Part shown: positions 1 to 9,073 of the stretch, piece by piece | Numbering within the stretch: the stretch's first letter is position 1 | Layout of the letters: the number at the start of each line of letters is the position of its first letter | Made by a program: the position numbers and the translations under genes | Source: Octadecabacter algicola | Lineage (GTDB): Bacteria > Pseudomonadota > Alphaproteobacteria > Rhodobacterales > Rhodobacteraceae | Reading direction: 5' to 3' | Assembly (NCBI RefSeq): GCF_021532625.1 | Contig: NZ_JAKGAR010000002.1 | Span: 558,001-622,000, forward strand | Length of the DNA stretch: 64,000 bases | Notes under the pieces: model-generated | Told to the model about the DNA's origin: nothing | Databases searched by the model: none | Seen by the model: only the letters and a program-made list of their open reading frames with translations

Positions 1-2
1 TT

Positions 3-1439
3 ACGTATTCTCTGGTCGCGGTCTCAACAGATTTGCCGCCCGAGCAACGCACAGACCGCGTAATCGCGACCGCATGGGACACGACCTATGTTCTATATGA
101 TGGGGTGCCAGATCCCGCTGAAATTGCGCGGATCGTCGCGCGCGCCCCGAAACAAGAAGCCGCGCGTTTTACAGAACGCGACCTTGTCCTGAGCCGTGCC
201 AACAAATCGGTTAGGCTGTTTGCGCATGTGATTGAACGGCTGCAAGCCGGCAAGCAACCTGACGCGGATTTGGTCCGGCAAACAGGCTATCTCATGCGCA
301 CCACAGCTGTTTACGGAAACGGCAAGTTTGGCATCGCTGACCGCAGCGTCATCGCCGATAGGCCAGGGCTGAGCGGACCGTTCATGGCCGAAATGCTGAC
401 CGTTTGGTTGATCCGCGAGTTCACCCATGATCTGGTCGAACATATCGGAGGCGCAACGCTTGCCCCCAACCTGAAGCGACACCTTGGGATCGGAAATTCG
501 ACAGGGTTGGGCATGGCGCCGTTCCTTGTGTCGCACCCGATATTGCTGAACGCATGGGTTACGGCCCGTGAAACAGCATTGGCGCGGGTAAGAGCGATCC
601 CAGCGTTATCATCCGATCAAGTTGAACGGATTTATACACTTACCGTTCGTGCTGCCGAACACTTGGCACAGTGGGACGTGCCTGACGCAATAGGCCAATC
701 CAGAATCGATGTGCTGCGCCGTGAATGGCCACAGGTAGCGGCGCTCATGACACCGGACGCAATGTCGGGGGCAGATCCTTTGGAACATCTGTGGCAATCG
801 GCGGCGGGCGTTTCCATCGACACACAAGAACTGCTTGCCGCGTTGTTGATCGAGCCCTTTGGGGCGTTGGTGGATGATCTTACTGACGAGATGGCGACCG
901 ACCAAATCGCGGAACTCGCCCCAGCGATGACTTGCGCCGAACTTCACGTAATCTTGACGCGTGATTGGGCATGGGCGGAGCGGGATTTCGACGCAAAAGA
1001 GGCCTGTTCACAGTTCTGGTACGTGTCCCAAGCCAAAGCTGAACCGCGCTTTGGATTGCGCCACGAAGATCCTGGCGCTGAACTTGAAAGCCCCTTAGAT
1101 ATTGCACGGCAGGTCAGTCGTTTGACTAAGGACTTGTCCCATAAAGGGACCGTCGCGGATTTTTTGGCGATCCATCCCCATCACCGATCTGCCGTGCGGC
1201 GCGTTCAATCGCACGCACATGCACCTTACAGCGAAATTCGCGACAATCTAATTGGTGAGGAATGTCTTCCAATTGATATGCTGCGCTGCAAGTTGGCATT
1301 TTTTGGCGCCGCGAAATTCGACCCAAAGTCAGATCGCTGGACACGAGTTACCTTGTGTCAGGGCGCGCCCTTGGCGGACGAATTGACGGCTGGCAACGCC
1401 GATGATTGGTGGCTACCCACTTTCGCAGGAAGCAGCTGA
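3..1439 (+). CDS. Conserved protein of unknown function, 5' end outside window
   Basis: I do not recognise this protein. The reading frame is open from the first complete codon of the window (position 3), and the first possible start inside it is only a TTG at 33. The true start is therefore probably upstream and this is a partial gene of at least 478 residues. It looks soluble and mostly helical, with no signal peptide or clear membrane segment and no familiar catalytic motif. Codon use matches the neighbours, so it is a real gene. Its TGA stop shares one base with the ATG of the DUF3726-like gene behind it, which points to translational coupling and a shared role. Confidence 0.8.
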   Translation, partial: TYSLVAVSTDLPPEQRTDRVIATAWDTTYVLYDGVPDPAEIARIVARAPKQEAARFTERDLVLSRANKSVRLFAHVIERLQAGKQPDADLVRQTGYLMRTTAVYGNGKFGIADRSVIADRPGLSGPFMAEMLTVWLIREFTHDLVEHIGGATLAPNLKRHLGIGNSTGLGMAPFLVSHPILLNAWVTARETALARVRAIPALSSDQVERIYTLTVRAAEHLAQWDVPDAIGQSRIDVLRREWPQVAALMTPDAMSGADPLEHLWQSAAGVSIDTQELLAALLIEPFGALVDDLTDEMATDQIAELAPAMTCAELHVILTRDWAWAERDFDAKEACSQFWYVSQAKAEPRFGLRHEDPGAELESPLDIARQVSRLTKDLSHKGTVADFLAIHPHHRSAVRRVQSHAHAPYSEIRDNLIGEECLPIDMLRCKLAFFGAAKFDPKSDRWTRVTLCQGAPLADELTAGNADDWWLPTFAGSS

Positions 1440-1915
1440 TGGAGCTTTCTGCAAACGAGATCACGACCCTTTTCCTAAAGGCTGCGCGTGGTGGTTCTGT
1501 GCCGCTGGGCTATTGCGAGGACTTGGCCGAAGCCGCACAGTTTATGAACCTTGATGTACTGACCCGTTGCCCGATTTTGGACAGCGCGGCAATGAACGTG
1601 CCGGTGGCGCTGGACTTGGTATTGGCAGGACGGGGGCCACGCACGGTCGTTGCTGAACACGCGGTGATCCAAGCCTATGTTACAGCCTACGAAACACGTC
1701 TCGCCAAAACGTTGCATTGGCAGGTAACCGAGACTGGCGCGGCATTTGAAAGGTTTCATCACGCGTTGCCAGCAAGCCACGCGCCCCTTGGGCGACGCAG
1801 AATGCCGGAAGAGCTGTTGAAACACCTAGAAAGTTTAGCGGCTAAAATCCTCGTGCCTGAAACCGAAAGTTCACGTGCGGGCGGTGCGGGGGCTGGGCTG
1901 ACGGACAATGATTAG
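1439..1915 (+). CDS. DUF3726-like protein
   Basis: A 158-residue protein resembling DUF3726, a family without known function. A longer frame exists from a TTG at 1406. The ATG at 1439 is preferred because it overlaps the preceding stop (TGATG), the usual arrangement for coupled genes. The middle holds conserved-looking Cys residues ([21 protein letters not shown]). The last 20 residues are a Gly/Ala-rich low-complexity tail. It forms a two-gene unit with the unknown protein upstream. Its stop codon overlaps the stop of convergent truA within four bases. Confidence 0.75.
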   Translation: MELSANEITTLFLKAARGGSVPLGYCEDLAEAAQFMNLDVLTRCPILDSAAMNVPVALDLVLAGRGPRTVVAEHAVIQAYVTAYETRLAKTLHWQVTETGAAFERFHHALPASHAPLGRRRMPEELLKHLESLAAKILVPETESSRAGGAGAGLTDND

Positions 1916-2682
1916 GCGAACGGCGCGTTGGGGTAAGTGACGTCTGCCAGATACAGGCCTTGGGGCGGGCAAACGGGACCACATTTGCTGCGATCCTTGG
2001 CCTCAAGTGCAGCACTCACATCATCGGGCGTCCAAGCGCCCACACCGACGCGTTCCAAGGTGCCAACAAAACTGCGCACTTGGTTGTGCAGGAATGACCG
2101 CGCCCTGACGTGGAAGTTGAATTCCAACGCCCCATCACGGCGCGCGACCTGTTCAACACGCAATTCATCCAAGGTACGCAACGGGCTGTTGGCCTGACAA
2201 ATTGAAGACCGGAATGTCGTGAAATCATGCCGCCCCAGTAGGCGATCCGCCCCAGCCTGCATTGCCTCGCCATCCAAAAGCTGGCTCACTTGCCAGACCT
2301 TACCGGCCTCAAGCACAAGAGGCGCACGGCGGCACACCAACCGAAACAAATAGCGCCGCTCAACCGCGGAAAAGCGGGCGTGCCATTCATCATCGACCTG
2401 CACACATGCAACAATGGCCACAGGCGACGGTTTGAGATGATAGTTCAACGCCTCTGACAGGCGAAATGGGTCCCACGGTTTTTCCATGTCGCAGTGTGCG
2501 ACTTGACCCAAGGCATGCACCCCTGCATCCGTGCGGCCAGCCGCGGCGATTTTGTGATCGCGCTTTTCCAATTTGGCCAAAGCGTCCTCAACCGCGCCCT
2601 GAACCGACGGCACATCGTTTTGGCGCTGCCATCCAGAGAATGGCACGCCATCATATTCAATTTTCAACGCAAAACGTGCCAT
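1912..2682 (-). CDS. truA: tRNA pseudouridine synthase A
   Basis: TruA converts uridines 38-40 in the anticodon arm of many tRNAs to pseudouridine. At 256 residues it has the normal family length. The catalytic aspartate lies in GRTDAGVHA (about Asp52). The N-terminal [14 protein letters not shown] and the later RSFLHNQVR segment are also typical. The gene is transcribed against the upstream pair and shares its stop tetramer with the DUF3726 gene. The ycjX-like gene begins about 100 bases beyond its start in the opposite direction, so the two probably have divergent promoters in that gap. Confidence 0.97.
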   Translation of the reverse strand: MARFALKIEYDGVPFSGWQRQNDVPSVQGAVEDALAKLEKRDHKIAAAGRTDAGVHALGQVAHCDMEKPWDPFRLSEALNYHLKPSPVAIVACVQVDDEWHARFSAVERRYLFRLVCRRAPLVLEAGKVWQVSQLLDGEAMQAGADRLLGRHDFTTFRSSICQANSPLRTLDELRVEQVARRDGALEFNFHVRARSFLHNQVRSFVGTLERVGVGAWTPDDVSAALEAKDRSKCGPVCPPQGLYLADVTYPNAPFA

Positions 2683-2780
2683 ACTTGCGGCTTAGGGGGA
2701 GATTTGAACTAATTCAATCCCTACACATCACAGGAAGCCGCGCCTATCTTGTTGTGAATTGGATTGGGAAAGGGGCTGTC

Positions 2781-4163
2781 GTGGTGATTGCCGACATTAC
2801 AGACCGGCTGACAGCACCGTTTGGCGATCAGGTCATTAGGTTGGGAGTCACGGGGTTAAGCCGCGCGGGCAAGACCGTGTTTATCACGTCTTTGGTCGCA
2901 AACTTGTTGAATCGTGGGCGAATGACGCAGTTTCAGGCGGCAACCAATGGTGCAATTAAGGCGGCGTATCTGCAGCCCCAGCCAGATGATACGATCCCTC
3001 GGTTTGATTACGAAAACCACCTTGCCGCGCTAACAGCGAAAGAACCGCATTGGCCCAAAGGAACAGAGCGGATTTCAGAATTGCGCCTGTCGATGAAGGT
3101 CCAACCGACTGGGTTACTCGGGTCTTTCCAAGGGCCACGCACCATACATCTGGATATTGTCGACTACCCCGGCGAATGGCTGCTGGATTTGTCCTTGATG
3201 GATAAAGATTTTGCCACATGGTCAACTGAAGCGCTGGGCCGTGTCACGGGCCGACCTGCCGCTGAAGGGTTCACCAATGCACTCGCCGCTTGCGACCCGT
3301 CAGAGGGGTTTGAGGAACCGCAAGCGCAAGACATCGCAACAGCATATACCGCGCACCTAACCGCTGCGCGCGAGGCTGGGTTTTCAGATTGCACGCCCGG
3401 TCGTTTTCTCATGCCCGGTGATCTGGAAGGATCGCCGGTGTTGACGTTCGCGCCTTTGCCTTTGGTCAATAACCCGTCGCGCAAATCGTTGTGGCGAGAA
3501 TTCGAACGTCGATATGACAGTTATAAACGTAATGTCGTGCGCCCGTTCTTTCGGGACCATTTCGCGCGTTTGGATCGTCAGATTGTATTAGTCGACGTTT
3601 TGGGCGCCATCCATGCAGGGCCGCAAGCCGTCGAAGACATGCGCGGCGCGATGGCCGATATTTTGTCGGCGTTCCGTCCGGGGCAGAACTCGTTCCTGAC
3701 GCGATTGTTTCAGGGGCGGCGCATCGATAAAGTCCTGTTCGCGGCGACCAAAGCTGACCATTTGCATCATCAACAACATCCACAACTGACGGCCATCACG
3801 CAGGCCTTGCTGCGCGATGCGAAAGACCGCGCAGAATTCTCGGGTGCAATCACACAAGCGATGTCAATTGCAGCCCTTCGCACCACTGTCGAAGACACCC
3901 GTAACCACAACGGCGCGGCATTGGGGGTGGTGCGTGGACAATTGCTGGGGAGTGATAAGCACGCGGCATTCTATCCCGGTGCCTTGCCTGATGACCCTGC
4001 ACATCTGCTGGGCCCCGCCCGCGCGGGTGCGGATAAATGGCTGAACGCCGATTACCAAGTCATGAGCTTTGCCCCAGCGCCACTGACCCTTAATCCCGGC
4101 GATGGTCCGCCGCATATTCGGCTCGATAAAGCGGTGCAGTTCCTGTTGGGGGATAAGTTATGA
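2781..4163 (+). CDS. YcjX-family P-loop NTPase (DUF463)
   Basis: YcjX proteins are predicted GTP/ATP-binding proteins of unclear function, paired with a membrane partner (YcjF) in many proteobacteria and linked to envelope stress in enterics. The Walker A motif is GLSRAGKT, about residues 25-32. The frame is open back to 2466, but that part lies over truA and is a shadow. A GTG at 2781 (or 2784) follows AGGGG with good spacing, giving about 460 residues, the usual length. The stop overlaps the ATG of the next gene (ATGA), indicating coupled translation with the YcjF-like protein. Confidence 0.93.
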   Translation: MVIADITDRLTAPFGDQVIRLGVTGLSRAGKTVFITSLVANLLNRGRMTQFQAATNGAIKAAYLQPQPDDTIPRFDYENHLAALTAKEPHWPKGTERISELRLSMKVQPTGLLGSFQGPRTIHLDIVDYPGEWLLDLSLMDKDFATWSTEALGRVTGRPAAEGFTNALAACDPSEGFEEPQAQDIATAYTAHLTAAREAGFSDCTPGRFLMPGDLEGSPVLTFAPLPLVNNPSRKSLWREFERRYDSYKRNVVRPFFRDHFARLDRQIVLVDVLGAIHAGPQAVEDMRGAMADILSAFRPGQNSFLTRLFQGRRIDKVLFAATKADHLHHQQHPQLTAITQALLRDAKDRAEFSGAITQAMSIAALRTTVEDTRNHNGAALGVVRGQLLGSDKHAAFYPGALPDDPAHLLGPARAGADKWLNADYQVMSFAPAPLTLNPGDGPPHIRLDKAVQFLLGDKL

Positions 4164-5173
4164 CGGACACACCAAAAACGGGTCCGGTCTTGTTTGACCT
4201 TGATGAACCTATCAGCACGTCGCCCGCGGATGCCCCCGCGGTGCCTGACGTTGACCTGCCACCGACACCTGCCGCGATGCAACGGGTCGCCAGCCTTGCC
4301 GCTGCGCGCCCGAACCGTTTGGCGCGTTGGTTCTGGGGGCTTTTGGTCTCTCTCGTTGGGTTCTTTGTAGGTGTTGCCGCGTGGGATTTCATCATGGGGC
4401 TGCTGGAGCGCTCACCCTTCTTGGGGTGGATCGCGATCGGCCTGATGGGGCTGTTTTGCGGCGTGCTGTTGTTGATTGCTGTGCGCGAGTTTGCGGCGTT
4501 TGCGCGCTTGCGTCGCGTGGACCGCATTCAGACTGGCGCGGCTGAGGCGTTGGCGGATAACAATTTGACCCGTGCACGCAGCGTGACCGGTCAAATCACA
4601 ACGTTGTATCGCAATAGAGATGACACCAGTTGGGGCCGCGAGGAGTTTAACAGCAAGCAAGCGGACATATTGGACGCCGATGGATTACTAGGGTTGGCCG
4701 AGACAACAATCCTTGCGCCGCTCGATGCCCGTGCGCGACTGGAAGTCGAGGCCGCAGCTCGTCAAGTTGCCACCGTAACGGCGATTGTGCCGCTGGCACT
4801 GGCCGATGTATTTACTGCGCTGACATCCAATATGCGGATGATCCGCCGTATCGCCGAGATCTATGAGGGCCGCGCCGGGACGTTGGGGACATGGCGTTTG
4901 ACCAAACAGGTGCTGACCCATTTGGTGGCCACTGGAGCCGTTGCGGTTGGGGATGATCTCATCGGGTCGGTTGCGGGGGGCGGTGTGTTGTCCAAAGTGT
5001 CGCGTCGGTTCGGTGAAGGTGTGATCAATGGCGCGCTGACCGCCCGTGTTGGCGTTGCCGCGATGGAAGTTTGTCGCCCTCTGCCATTTAACACTGAGCG
5101 GCGACCATCTGTGACCAGCCTCGTAAAGCGCAGCCTGACGGGTCTTTTCGGAATGGGGTCGAACGGGAGCTAA
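4160..5173 (+). CDS. YcjF-family membrane protein (DUF697/TIGR01620)
   Basis: A 337-residue inner-membrane protein and the usual partner of YcjX. The first 50 residues are Pro/Asp-rich and probably cytoplasmic. Two transmembrane helices follow at about 57-79 and 86-108 with a very short loop between. The C-terminal half carries the DUF697-like region, with alternating hydrophobic and Gly-rich stretches (residues about 200-300). It is translationally coupled to the P-loop NTPase upstream through a 4-nt overlap, so the pair is probably one membrane-associated complex. Confidence 0.9.
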   Translation: MTDTPKTGPVLFDLDEPISTSPADAPAVPDVDLPPTPAAMQRVASLAAARPNRLARWFWGLLVSLVGFFVGVAAWDFIMGLLERSPFLGWIAIGLMGLFCGVLLLIAVREFAAFARLRRVDRIQTGAAEALADNNLTRARSVTGQITTLYRNRDDTSWGREEFNSKQADILDADGLLGLAETTILAPLDARARLEVEAAARQVATVTAIVPLALADVFTALTSNMRMIRRIAEIYEGRAGTLGTWRLTKQVLTHLVATGAVAVGDDLIGSVAGGGVLSKVSRRFGEGVINGALTARVGVAAMEVCRPLPFNTERRPSVTSLVKRSLTGLFGMGSNGS

Positions 5174-5429
5174 TCCGCCTTTTTAGAGGGTGAGTCCCGC
5201 TAGGCGTCGGGTTAAGACTGGCAATGGTTAACAAACCTCTGAAAATTTAGGCTTATCCCCGTGTATTTCCGGTTTGGCGAACCTTATCCCCAAGAAATGT
5301 CTTTACAGGTGTGGTTCGCTCGGCGCACGATATGTAGCAAGGGACGGACTATGTATTCGCCCCGATCGAGCGGGACACCAGATATAGCCCCTGCCAGGGC
5401 CGTCTGGATTGGACAGGAGGCGCAGGCCT

Positions 5430-5933
5430 ATGGCACTCACCGAGCATTTCGACAACGTCGATGATATTCATCCGATTGATCTTTGCGAACACATTGCAGA
5501 GCATCACGAATGGGATTTCGACCGTATCCATGATGACCAGATTGCGTTTTCTATCGAGGGGCAGTGGCGCACCTATTCCATCACTTTGGCATGGTCTGCG
5601 TATGACCAGACGCTGCGATTGATCTGCACATTTGAGATGGAACCGCCAGCCGAACGGATGCCTGCGCTCTATGAATGTCTGAACCGTACTAACGATATGT
5701 GCTGGGCAGGTGCGTTTACCTACTGGGCCGAACAGCAGCTGATGGTTTATCGCTATGGGTTGGTTTTGGCGGGTGAACAGGTTGCTGGACCTGACCAAAT
5801 CGACACAATGATCAACGCGGCAGTTTTGTCAGCAGAACGTTTCTACCCAGCGTTCCAGTTGGTGACATGGGCCGAACGCACACCACAAGAGGCGTTGCAG
5901 GTCGCAATCTCGGAGGCATACGGCCGCGCATAA
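5430..5933 (+). CDS. YbjN domain-containing protein
   Basis: A 167-residue YbjN-family protein. The fold resembles type III secretion chaperones; family members have been tied to regulation and stress but have no defined biochemical role. The ATG at 5430 is chosen because AGGAGG lies nine bases upstream (5415-5420). An in-frame upstream extension to 5409 would run through that site. Typical features are the acidic N-terminus and the LICTFEMEPP / LYECLNRTNDMCWAGAFTY segments. The 256 bases before it hold no gene. They contain ATGGTTAA (5224-5231), whose complement TTAACCAT resembles a CtrA half-site. Confidence 0.85.
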   Translation: MALTEHFDNVDDIHPIDLCEHIAEHHEWDFDRIHDDQIAFSIEGQWRTYSITLAWSAYDQTLRLICTFEMEPPAERMPALYECLNRTNDMCWAGAFTYWAEQQLMVYRYGLVLAGEQVAGPDQIDTMINAAVLSAERFYPAFQLVTWAERTPQEALQVAISEAYGRA

Positions 5934-5966
5934 GCGACGGTTTCATACAGGAACTACAACAGCTTG

Positions 5967-6016
5967 AACCCCCGTCTTGTGCGCCATAACCTGCGCCTAA
6001 CAAGGCGGGGGTTTTC
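5967..6016 (+). terminator. Hairpin that ends the ybjN unit and covers the proC Shine-Dalgarno
   Basis: Two 14-base arms (5967-5980 and 6000-6013) pair completely apart from one G-T pair, around a 19-base loop. The right arm is followed by only four T residues, so it may be a modest intrinsic terminator. The right arm also contains AAGGCGGGGG, the only plausible ribosome-binding site for proC, whose ATG is at 6017. Confidence 0.7.
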
Positions 6017-6829
6017 ATGTCTTTAGAGCAAATCGAAACACGTGGCATGGTGCTGCTAGGCTGCGGCAAAATGGGGTCGGCAATGTTGGCTGGCTGGCTG
6101 TCCGGTGGATTAGCGCCGGATGCGGTTTGGGTGCTGGACCCATATCCATCCGACTGGCTTTTGGCGACGGGCGTGCACGTGAATGCAGGTCTACCGAAGG
6201 ATCCAGCGCTCGCGTTGATTGCTGTGAAACCGCAAATGATGGGCGAGGCGCTTCCGTCAATGCAGGCGCTTGGCAATGGCAGCACAGTTTTCCTATCTGT
6301 TGCTGCAGGCACATCTATCGCGAGTTTTGAAAACGCGCTTGGTGCTCAAAGCCCGATCATTCGCGCCATGCCCAATACACCCGCCGCAGTTGGGCGGGGC
6401 ATCACGGCGATTGTCGGCAATACCCATACTACAAACATGCAGTTGGATATGGCCGAAACGTTACTGAAGGCCGTGGGACAGGTGGTGCGTCTTGATGACG
6501 AAGACCAGATGGATGCTGTGACCGGGGTTTCTGGATCTGGGCCGGCCTATGTGTTCCATCTTATTGAAACCCTTGCGGCAGCTGGCGTTGCCGAAGGGTT
6601 GCCTGCCGAGTTAGCGATGAAGCTGGCGAAGGCGACCGTTGGCGGGGCAGGGCAACTGGCCGAAGACGCGGATGAAACACCCAGCCAATTGCGCGTCAAC
6701 GTGACGTCGCCGAATGGTACGACGCAGGCTGCCCTTGAGGTCTTGATGGATGAGGGGAATGGCTTTCCGCCGCTTCTGCGCCGCGCCGTCAAAGCCGCCA
6801 CGGATCGCAGTAAGGAACTTTCCAAATGA
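6017..6829 (+). CDS. proC: Pyrroline-5-carboxylate reductase
   Basis: ProC reduces pyrroline-5-carboxylate to proline with NAD(P)H, the last step of proline synthesis, in the cytoplasm. The 270-residue length is normal. The N-terminal Rossmann motif GCGKMG is at residues 15-20. IAVKPQMM, RAMPNTPA and the C-terminal dimerisation segment with GVSGSGPAYVF are characteristic. It starts directly behind a strong hairpin that buries its ribosome-binding site, so its translation may be regulated or depend on transcripts that open the stem. It overlaps csaA by four bases (ATGA). Confidence 0.96.
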   Translation: MSLEQIETRGMVLLGCGKMGSAMLAGWLSGGLAPDAVWVLDPYPSDWLLATGVHVNAGLPKDPALALIAVKPQMMGEALPSMQALGNGSTVFLSVAAGTSIASFENALGAQSPIIRAMPNTPAAVGRGITAIVGNTHTTNMQLDMAETLLKAVGQVVRLDDEDQMDAVTGVSGSGPAYVFHLIETLAAAGVAEGLPAELAMKLAKATVGGAGQLAEDADETPSQLRVNVTSPNGTTQAALEVLMDEGNGFPPLLRRAVKAATDRSKELSK

Positions 6830-7161
6830 ACGAGATATCCTTTGATGATTTTATGAAGGTTGATATCCGCGTGGGCCGCGTGATCCGTGCAGAGCCCTAT
6901 CCAGAAGCCCGCAAACCCGCGATCAAAATGTGGATCGATTTCGGTCCCGAGATCGGCGAGCGTAAAACGTCGGCGCAAGTCACGGACCATTACACACCCG
7001 AGACACTTATCGGGCGGCAAGTCATGGGGGTGGTGAATTTCCCACCTCGCCAGATTGGCAAGTTCATGTCCGAAGTGCTGGTGCTTGGGGCTTATGATGC
7101 TAGTGGTGTTGTCCTCGTTGCGCCTGACAAAGAAGTCCCCGTCGGGGAACGTATGTGCTGA
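6826..7161 (+). CDS. csaA: tRNA-binding protein CsaA
   Basis: CsaA is a small homodimeric OB-fold protein that binds tRNA; in Bacillus it has been described as having chaperone and secretion-related activity. The 111 residues cover the single tRNA-binding domain. FDDFMKVDIRVGRV at the start and the VMGVVNFPPRQIGKFMSEVL segment are the family hallmarks. It is coupled to proC by a 4-nt overlap, and a dehydrogenase gene follows after 18 bases, suggesting a three-gene operon. Confidence 0.94.
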   Translation: MNEISFDDFMKVDIRVGRVIRAEPYPEARKPAIKMWIDFGPEIGERKTSAQVTDHYTPETLIGRQVMGVVNFPPRQIGKFMSEVLVLGAYDASGVVLVAPDKEVPVGERMC

Positions 7162-7179
7162 CACAAAAGGAAAAAAGAC

Positions 7180-8127
7180 ATGAAAACGCTTTTGATTACC
7201 CGCCCTATTGCGGACGCTGTGTTGGACCAGGCGCGCGCTAAGTTTGACGTGACGGTTAACGAAGGTGGTACACTGACTGAAGCTGAGTGCGTTGCGGCCT
7301 TGGCGTCGTATGACTGCATTCTGCCGACTTTAGGCGATGCCTTTACTGCGGCCAGCTTTGCGGGCGATATCCGTTGCAAAATGTTGGGGAATTTTGGTGT
7401 TGGTTACAATCATATCGACGATGCTGCCGCCGCGGCGGCAGGGGTCATCGTTTCCAACACGCCTGACGTTTTGACAGATGCGACAGCCGATATCGCGCTG
7501 ACGCTGCTTTTGGCTACTGCACGCCGTGCAGGTGAGGGCGAACGAATGGTTCGGTCTGGCGCTTGGGGTGGCTTTGATGTGAAAGGCCTGCTTGGCACCC
7601 ACGTGACAGGCAAGACCCTCGGCGTGATCGGCATGGGGCGGATCGGCCAAGCAATTGCAGCGCGGTGCCATTACGGGTTTGGCATGGATGTTGTGTTTCA
7701 TAACCGGTCCCCAAAGGTGACAGAGGTCCCTGCGCGCCAATTGGAAAGCCTACAGGCCGTTATGGAAACTGCTGACTTTGTGGTTGTCGCGACCCCCGGT
7801 GGTGCTGGCACGACCAAGCTCATCGACGCGGCGGCCCTTGCTGAGATGAAGCCCACGGGCATTTTCATCAATATTTCCCGTGGTGAGGTCGTTGATGAAA
7901 CGGCGTTGATTGACGTGCTTGAAAAAGGGGCAATCACCGGTGCGGGATTGGATGTTTACGAAAACGAACCCCACGTGCCAGAACGCTTGATTGCGTTGGA
8001 AAACTGCGTGCTGCTGCCGCACCTCGGTTCCGCCACACAAGAAACCCGTCAAGCGATGGGGCAAATGGCGCTGGATAACATCATCGCGTGGTCAGAAGGC
8101 AAAACACCGCCTCAACAAGTGAACTAG
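7180..8127 (+). CDS. D-2-hydroxyacid dehydrogenase (glycerate/hydroxypyruvate type)
   Basis: A 315-residue NAD(P)-dependent D-isomer 2-hydroxyacid dehydrogenase. The nucleotide-binding motif is GMGRIG in the middle. The catalytic Arg lies in NISRGEVVDE, followed by the Glu of the ENEP segment and the His of LLPHLGSAT. FGVGYNHID at the end of the N-terminal part is typical of glyoxylate/hydroxypyruvate reductases. The likely role is interconversion of hydroxypyruvate or glyoxylate with glycerate or glycolate; exact substrate and cofactor cannot be read from the sequence. A good Shine-Dalgarno (AAAGGAAA) precedes the ATG. Confidence 0.9.
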   Translation: MKTLLITRPIADAVLDQARAKFDVTVNEGGTLTEAECVAALASYDCILPTLGDAFTAASFAGDIRCKMLGNFGVGYNHIDDAAAAAAGVIVSNTPDVLTDATADIALTLLLATARRAGEGERMVRSGAWGGFDVKGLLGTHVTGKTLGVIGMGRIGQAIAARCHYGFGMDVVFHNRSPKVTEVPARQLESLQAVMETADFVVVATPGGAGTTKLIDAAALAEMKPTGIFINISRGEVVDETALIDVLEKGAITGAGLDVYENEPHVPERLIALENCVLLPHLGSATQETRQAMGQMALDNIIAWSEGKTPPQQVN

Positions 8128-8163
8128 TTAGGAAGTGCAGTCGGTGTCATCTAGGGCGTAACT

Positions 8164-8760
8164 TTACACTAACGTGTCGTCACTGTCTTCGACCGCTTCG
8201 CGCCAATGGCGGCGGCATAGGCTGACGTAAGTTTCATTGCCACCAATCTGCACTTGGTTGCCGCCCGTCACGACCTGACCTTGCGCGTCTTTGCGCACGA
8301 CCATCGTCGCCTTCTTGCCGCAGTGGCAGATCGTGCGCACTTCGCGCATCTCATCTGCCAGCGCCAACAGGGCCGCTGATCCGGGAAACAGTTCACCCAA
8401 GAAATCGACGCGCAATCCAAATGCCATTACGGGAACGTTCAGATCATCAACCACACGGGCCAGTTGCCAGACCTGTTCTTTGCTCAGGAACTGGGCTTCG
8501 TCGATAAAGATACAGGCACAAGGGCCGTCCTCTAATCTCGCTTCGATCTTACGAAACAGATCATCATTCATGTTGAACGTATCCGCATCTTCGCCAATGC
8601 CGATTCGGCTGGCGATTCGACCTTCGCCCGCACGATTGTCGAACTGGGCGGTCAGAAGGTAAGGTTTCATGCCGCGTTCAACGTAGTTGTGCGCTGCCTG
8701 CAAAAGCACTGTCGACTTGCCGGCGTTCATCGTTGAGTAATTGAAATATAGTTTAGCCAT
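8164..8760 (-). CDS. tdk: Thymidine kinase
   Basis: A 198-residue type II thymidine kinase that phosphorylates thymidine with ATP in the salvage pathway. The Walker A loop MNAGKST is at about residues 11-17. IFIDEAQFL holds the Walker B acid and catalytic Glu. The zinc site is built from the Cys pairs in CHCGKK and the CRRHW segment near the C-terminus. It converges with the dehydrogenase gene (36-base gap). Its upstream side faces a long structured intergenic region. Confidence 0.97.
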   Translation of the reverse strand: MAKLYFNYSTMNAGKSTVLLQAAHNYVERGMKPYLLTAQFDNRAGEGRIASRIGIGEDADTFNMNDDLFRKIEARLEDGPCACIFIDEAQFLSKEQVWQLARVVDDLNVPVMAFGLRVDFLGELFPGSAALLALADEMREVRTICHCGKKATMVVRKDAQGQVVTGGNQVQIGGNETYVSLCRRHWREAVEDSDDTLV

Positions 8761-8778
8761 AGTGGCGGAAAATGAACC

Positions 8779-8820
8779 GCCGCCGAGGCTGTTGCAAGGC
8801 CTCGGACGGCAGTCTTTTTA
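8779..8820 (+). terminator. Intrinsic terminator with no obvious gene upstream
   Basis: GC-rich arms 8779-8789 and 8799-8810 pair with a single bulge around a 9-base loop, followed by AGTCTTTTTA. Read on the plus strand this is a good rho-independent terminator, yet the only upstream gene (tdk) runs the other way. It may end an antisense or small RNA, or it may lie in the leader of tdk on the minus strand. Confidence 0.55.
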
Positions 8821-8868
8821 GTTTCGCCCGTGAGCGGGAGGGCGGCAAACACACCCGTACGAAACAAC

Positions 8869-8952
8869 GAGCCAAGGGTCCGGGATGCAAATGGAAGACC
8901 ATTCGACCTTGGATGGGGTCCAGTCCCTTGGCTCTTCGGCGTTGGGGACGCC
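8869..8952. other. Structured intergenic segment, possible small RNA
   Basis: The stretch 8761-9078 (318 bases) holds no gene I can support. Within it, ten-base arms GAGCCAAGGG (8869-8878) and its exact complement (8925-8934) enclose a 46-base interior with a smaller ATGG/CCAT stem. Directly after comes a second hairpin, GGCGT/ACGCC (8938-8952). The pattern suggests a folded RNA, but the strand and family are unknown. I could not match it to 6S, SRP, RNase P or tmRNA. Confidence 0.35.
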
Positions 8953-9045
8953 GATCTCTTTGAAAGTTATTTGTCTTTTCAACTTCCCTTTGACGTTATA
9001 TCTGTCAGGAATGGATGTTGCGGGTTATGGGAAAAGTCTAAGGAC

Positions 9046-9073
9046 ATTCCCCTCGCGATCGGAACAGGGGAAT
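9046..9073 (+). promoter_or_regulatory. Hairpin covering the ribosome-binding site of the 9079 gene
   Basis: ATTCCCCT (9046-9053) and AGGGGAAT (9066-9073) are exact complements around a 12-base loop. The right arm is the Shine-Dalgarno of the gene at 9079. A second, competing partner GGGAA lies slightly upstream, so the leader could switch between two folds. The dyad could also be an operator bound as DNA. Confidence 0.4.

Noticed and set aside
2466-2780. N-terminal extension of the ycjX-like gene
   Set aside because: It lies antisense to truA, and the normal family start with a Shine-Dalgarno is at 2781.
5174-5429. tRNA or small RNA in the gap before the ybjN-like gene
   Set aside because: No T-loop, acceptor stem or stable fold found by eye.
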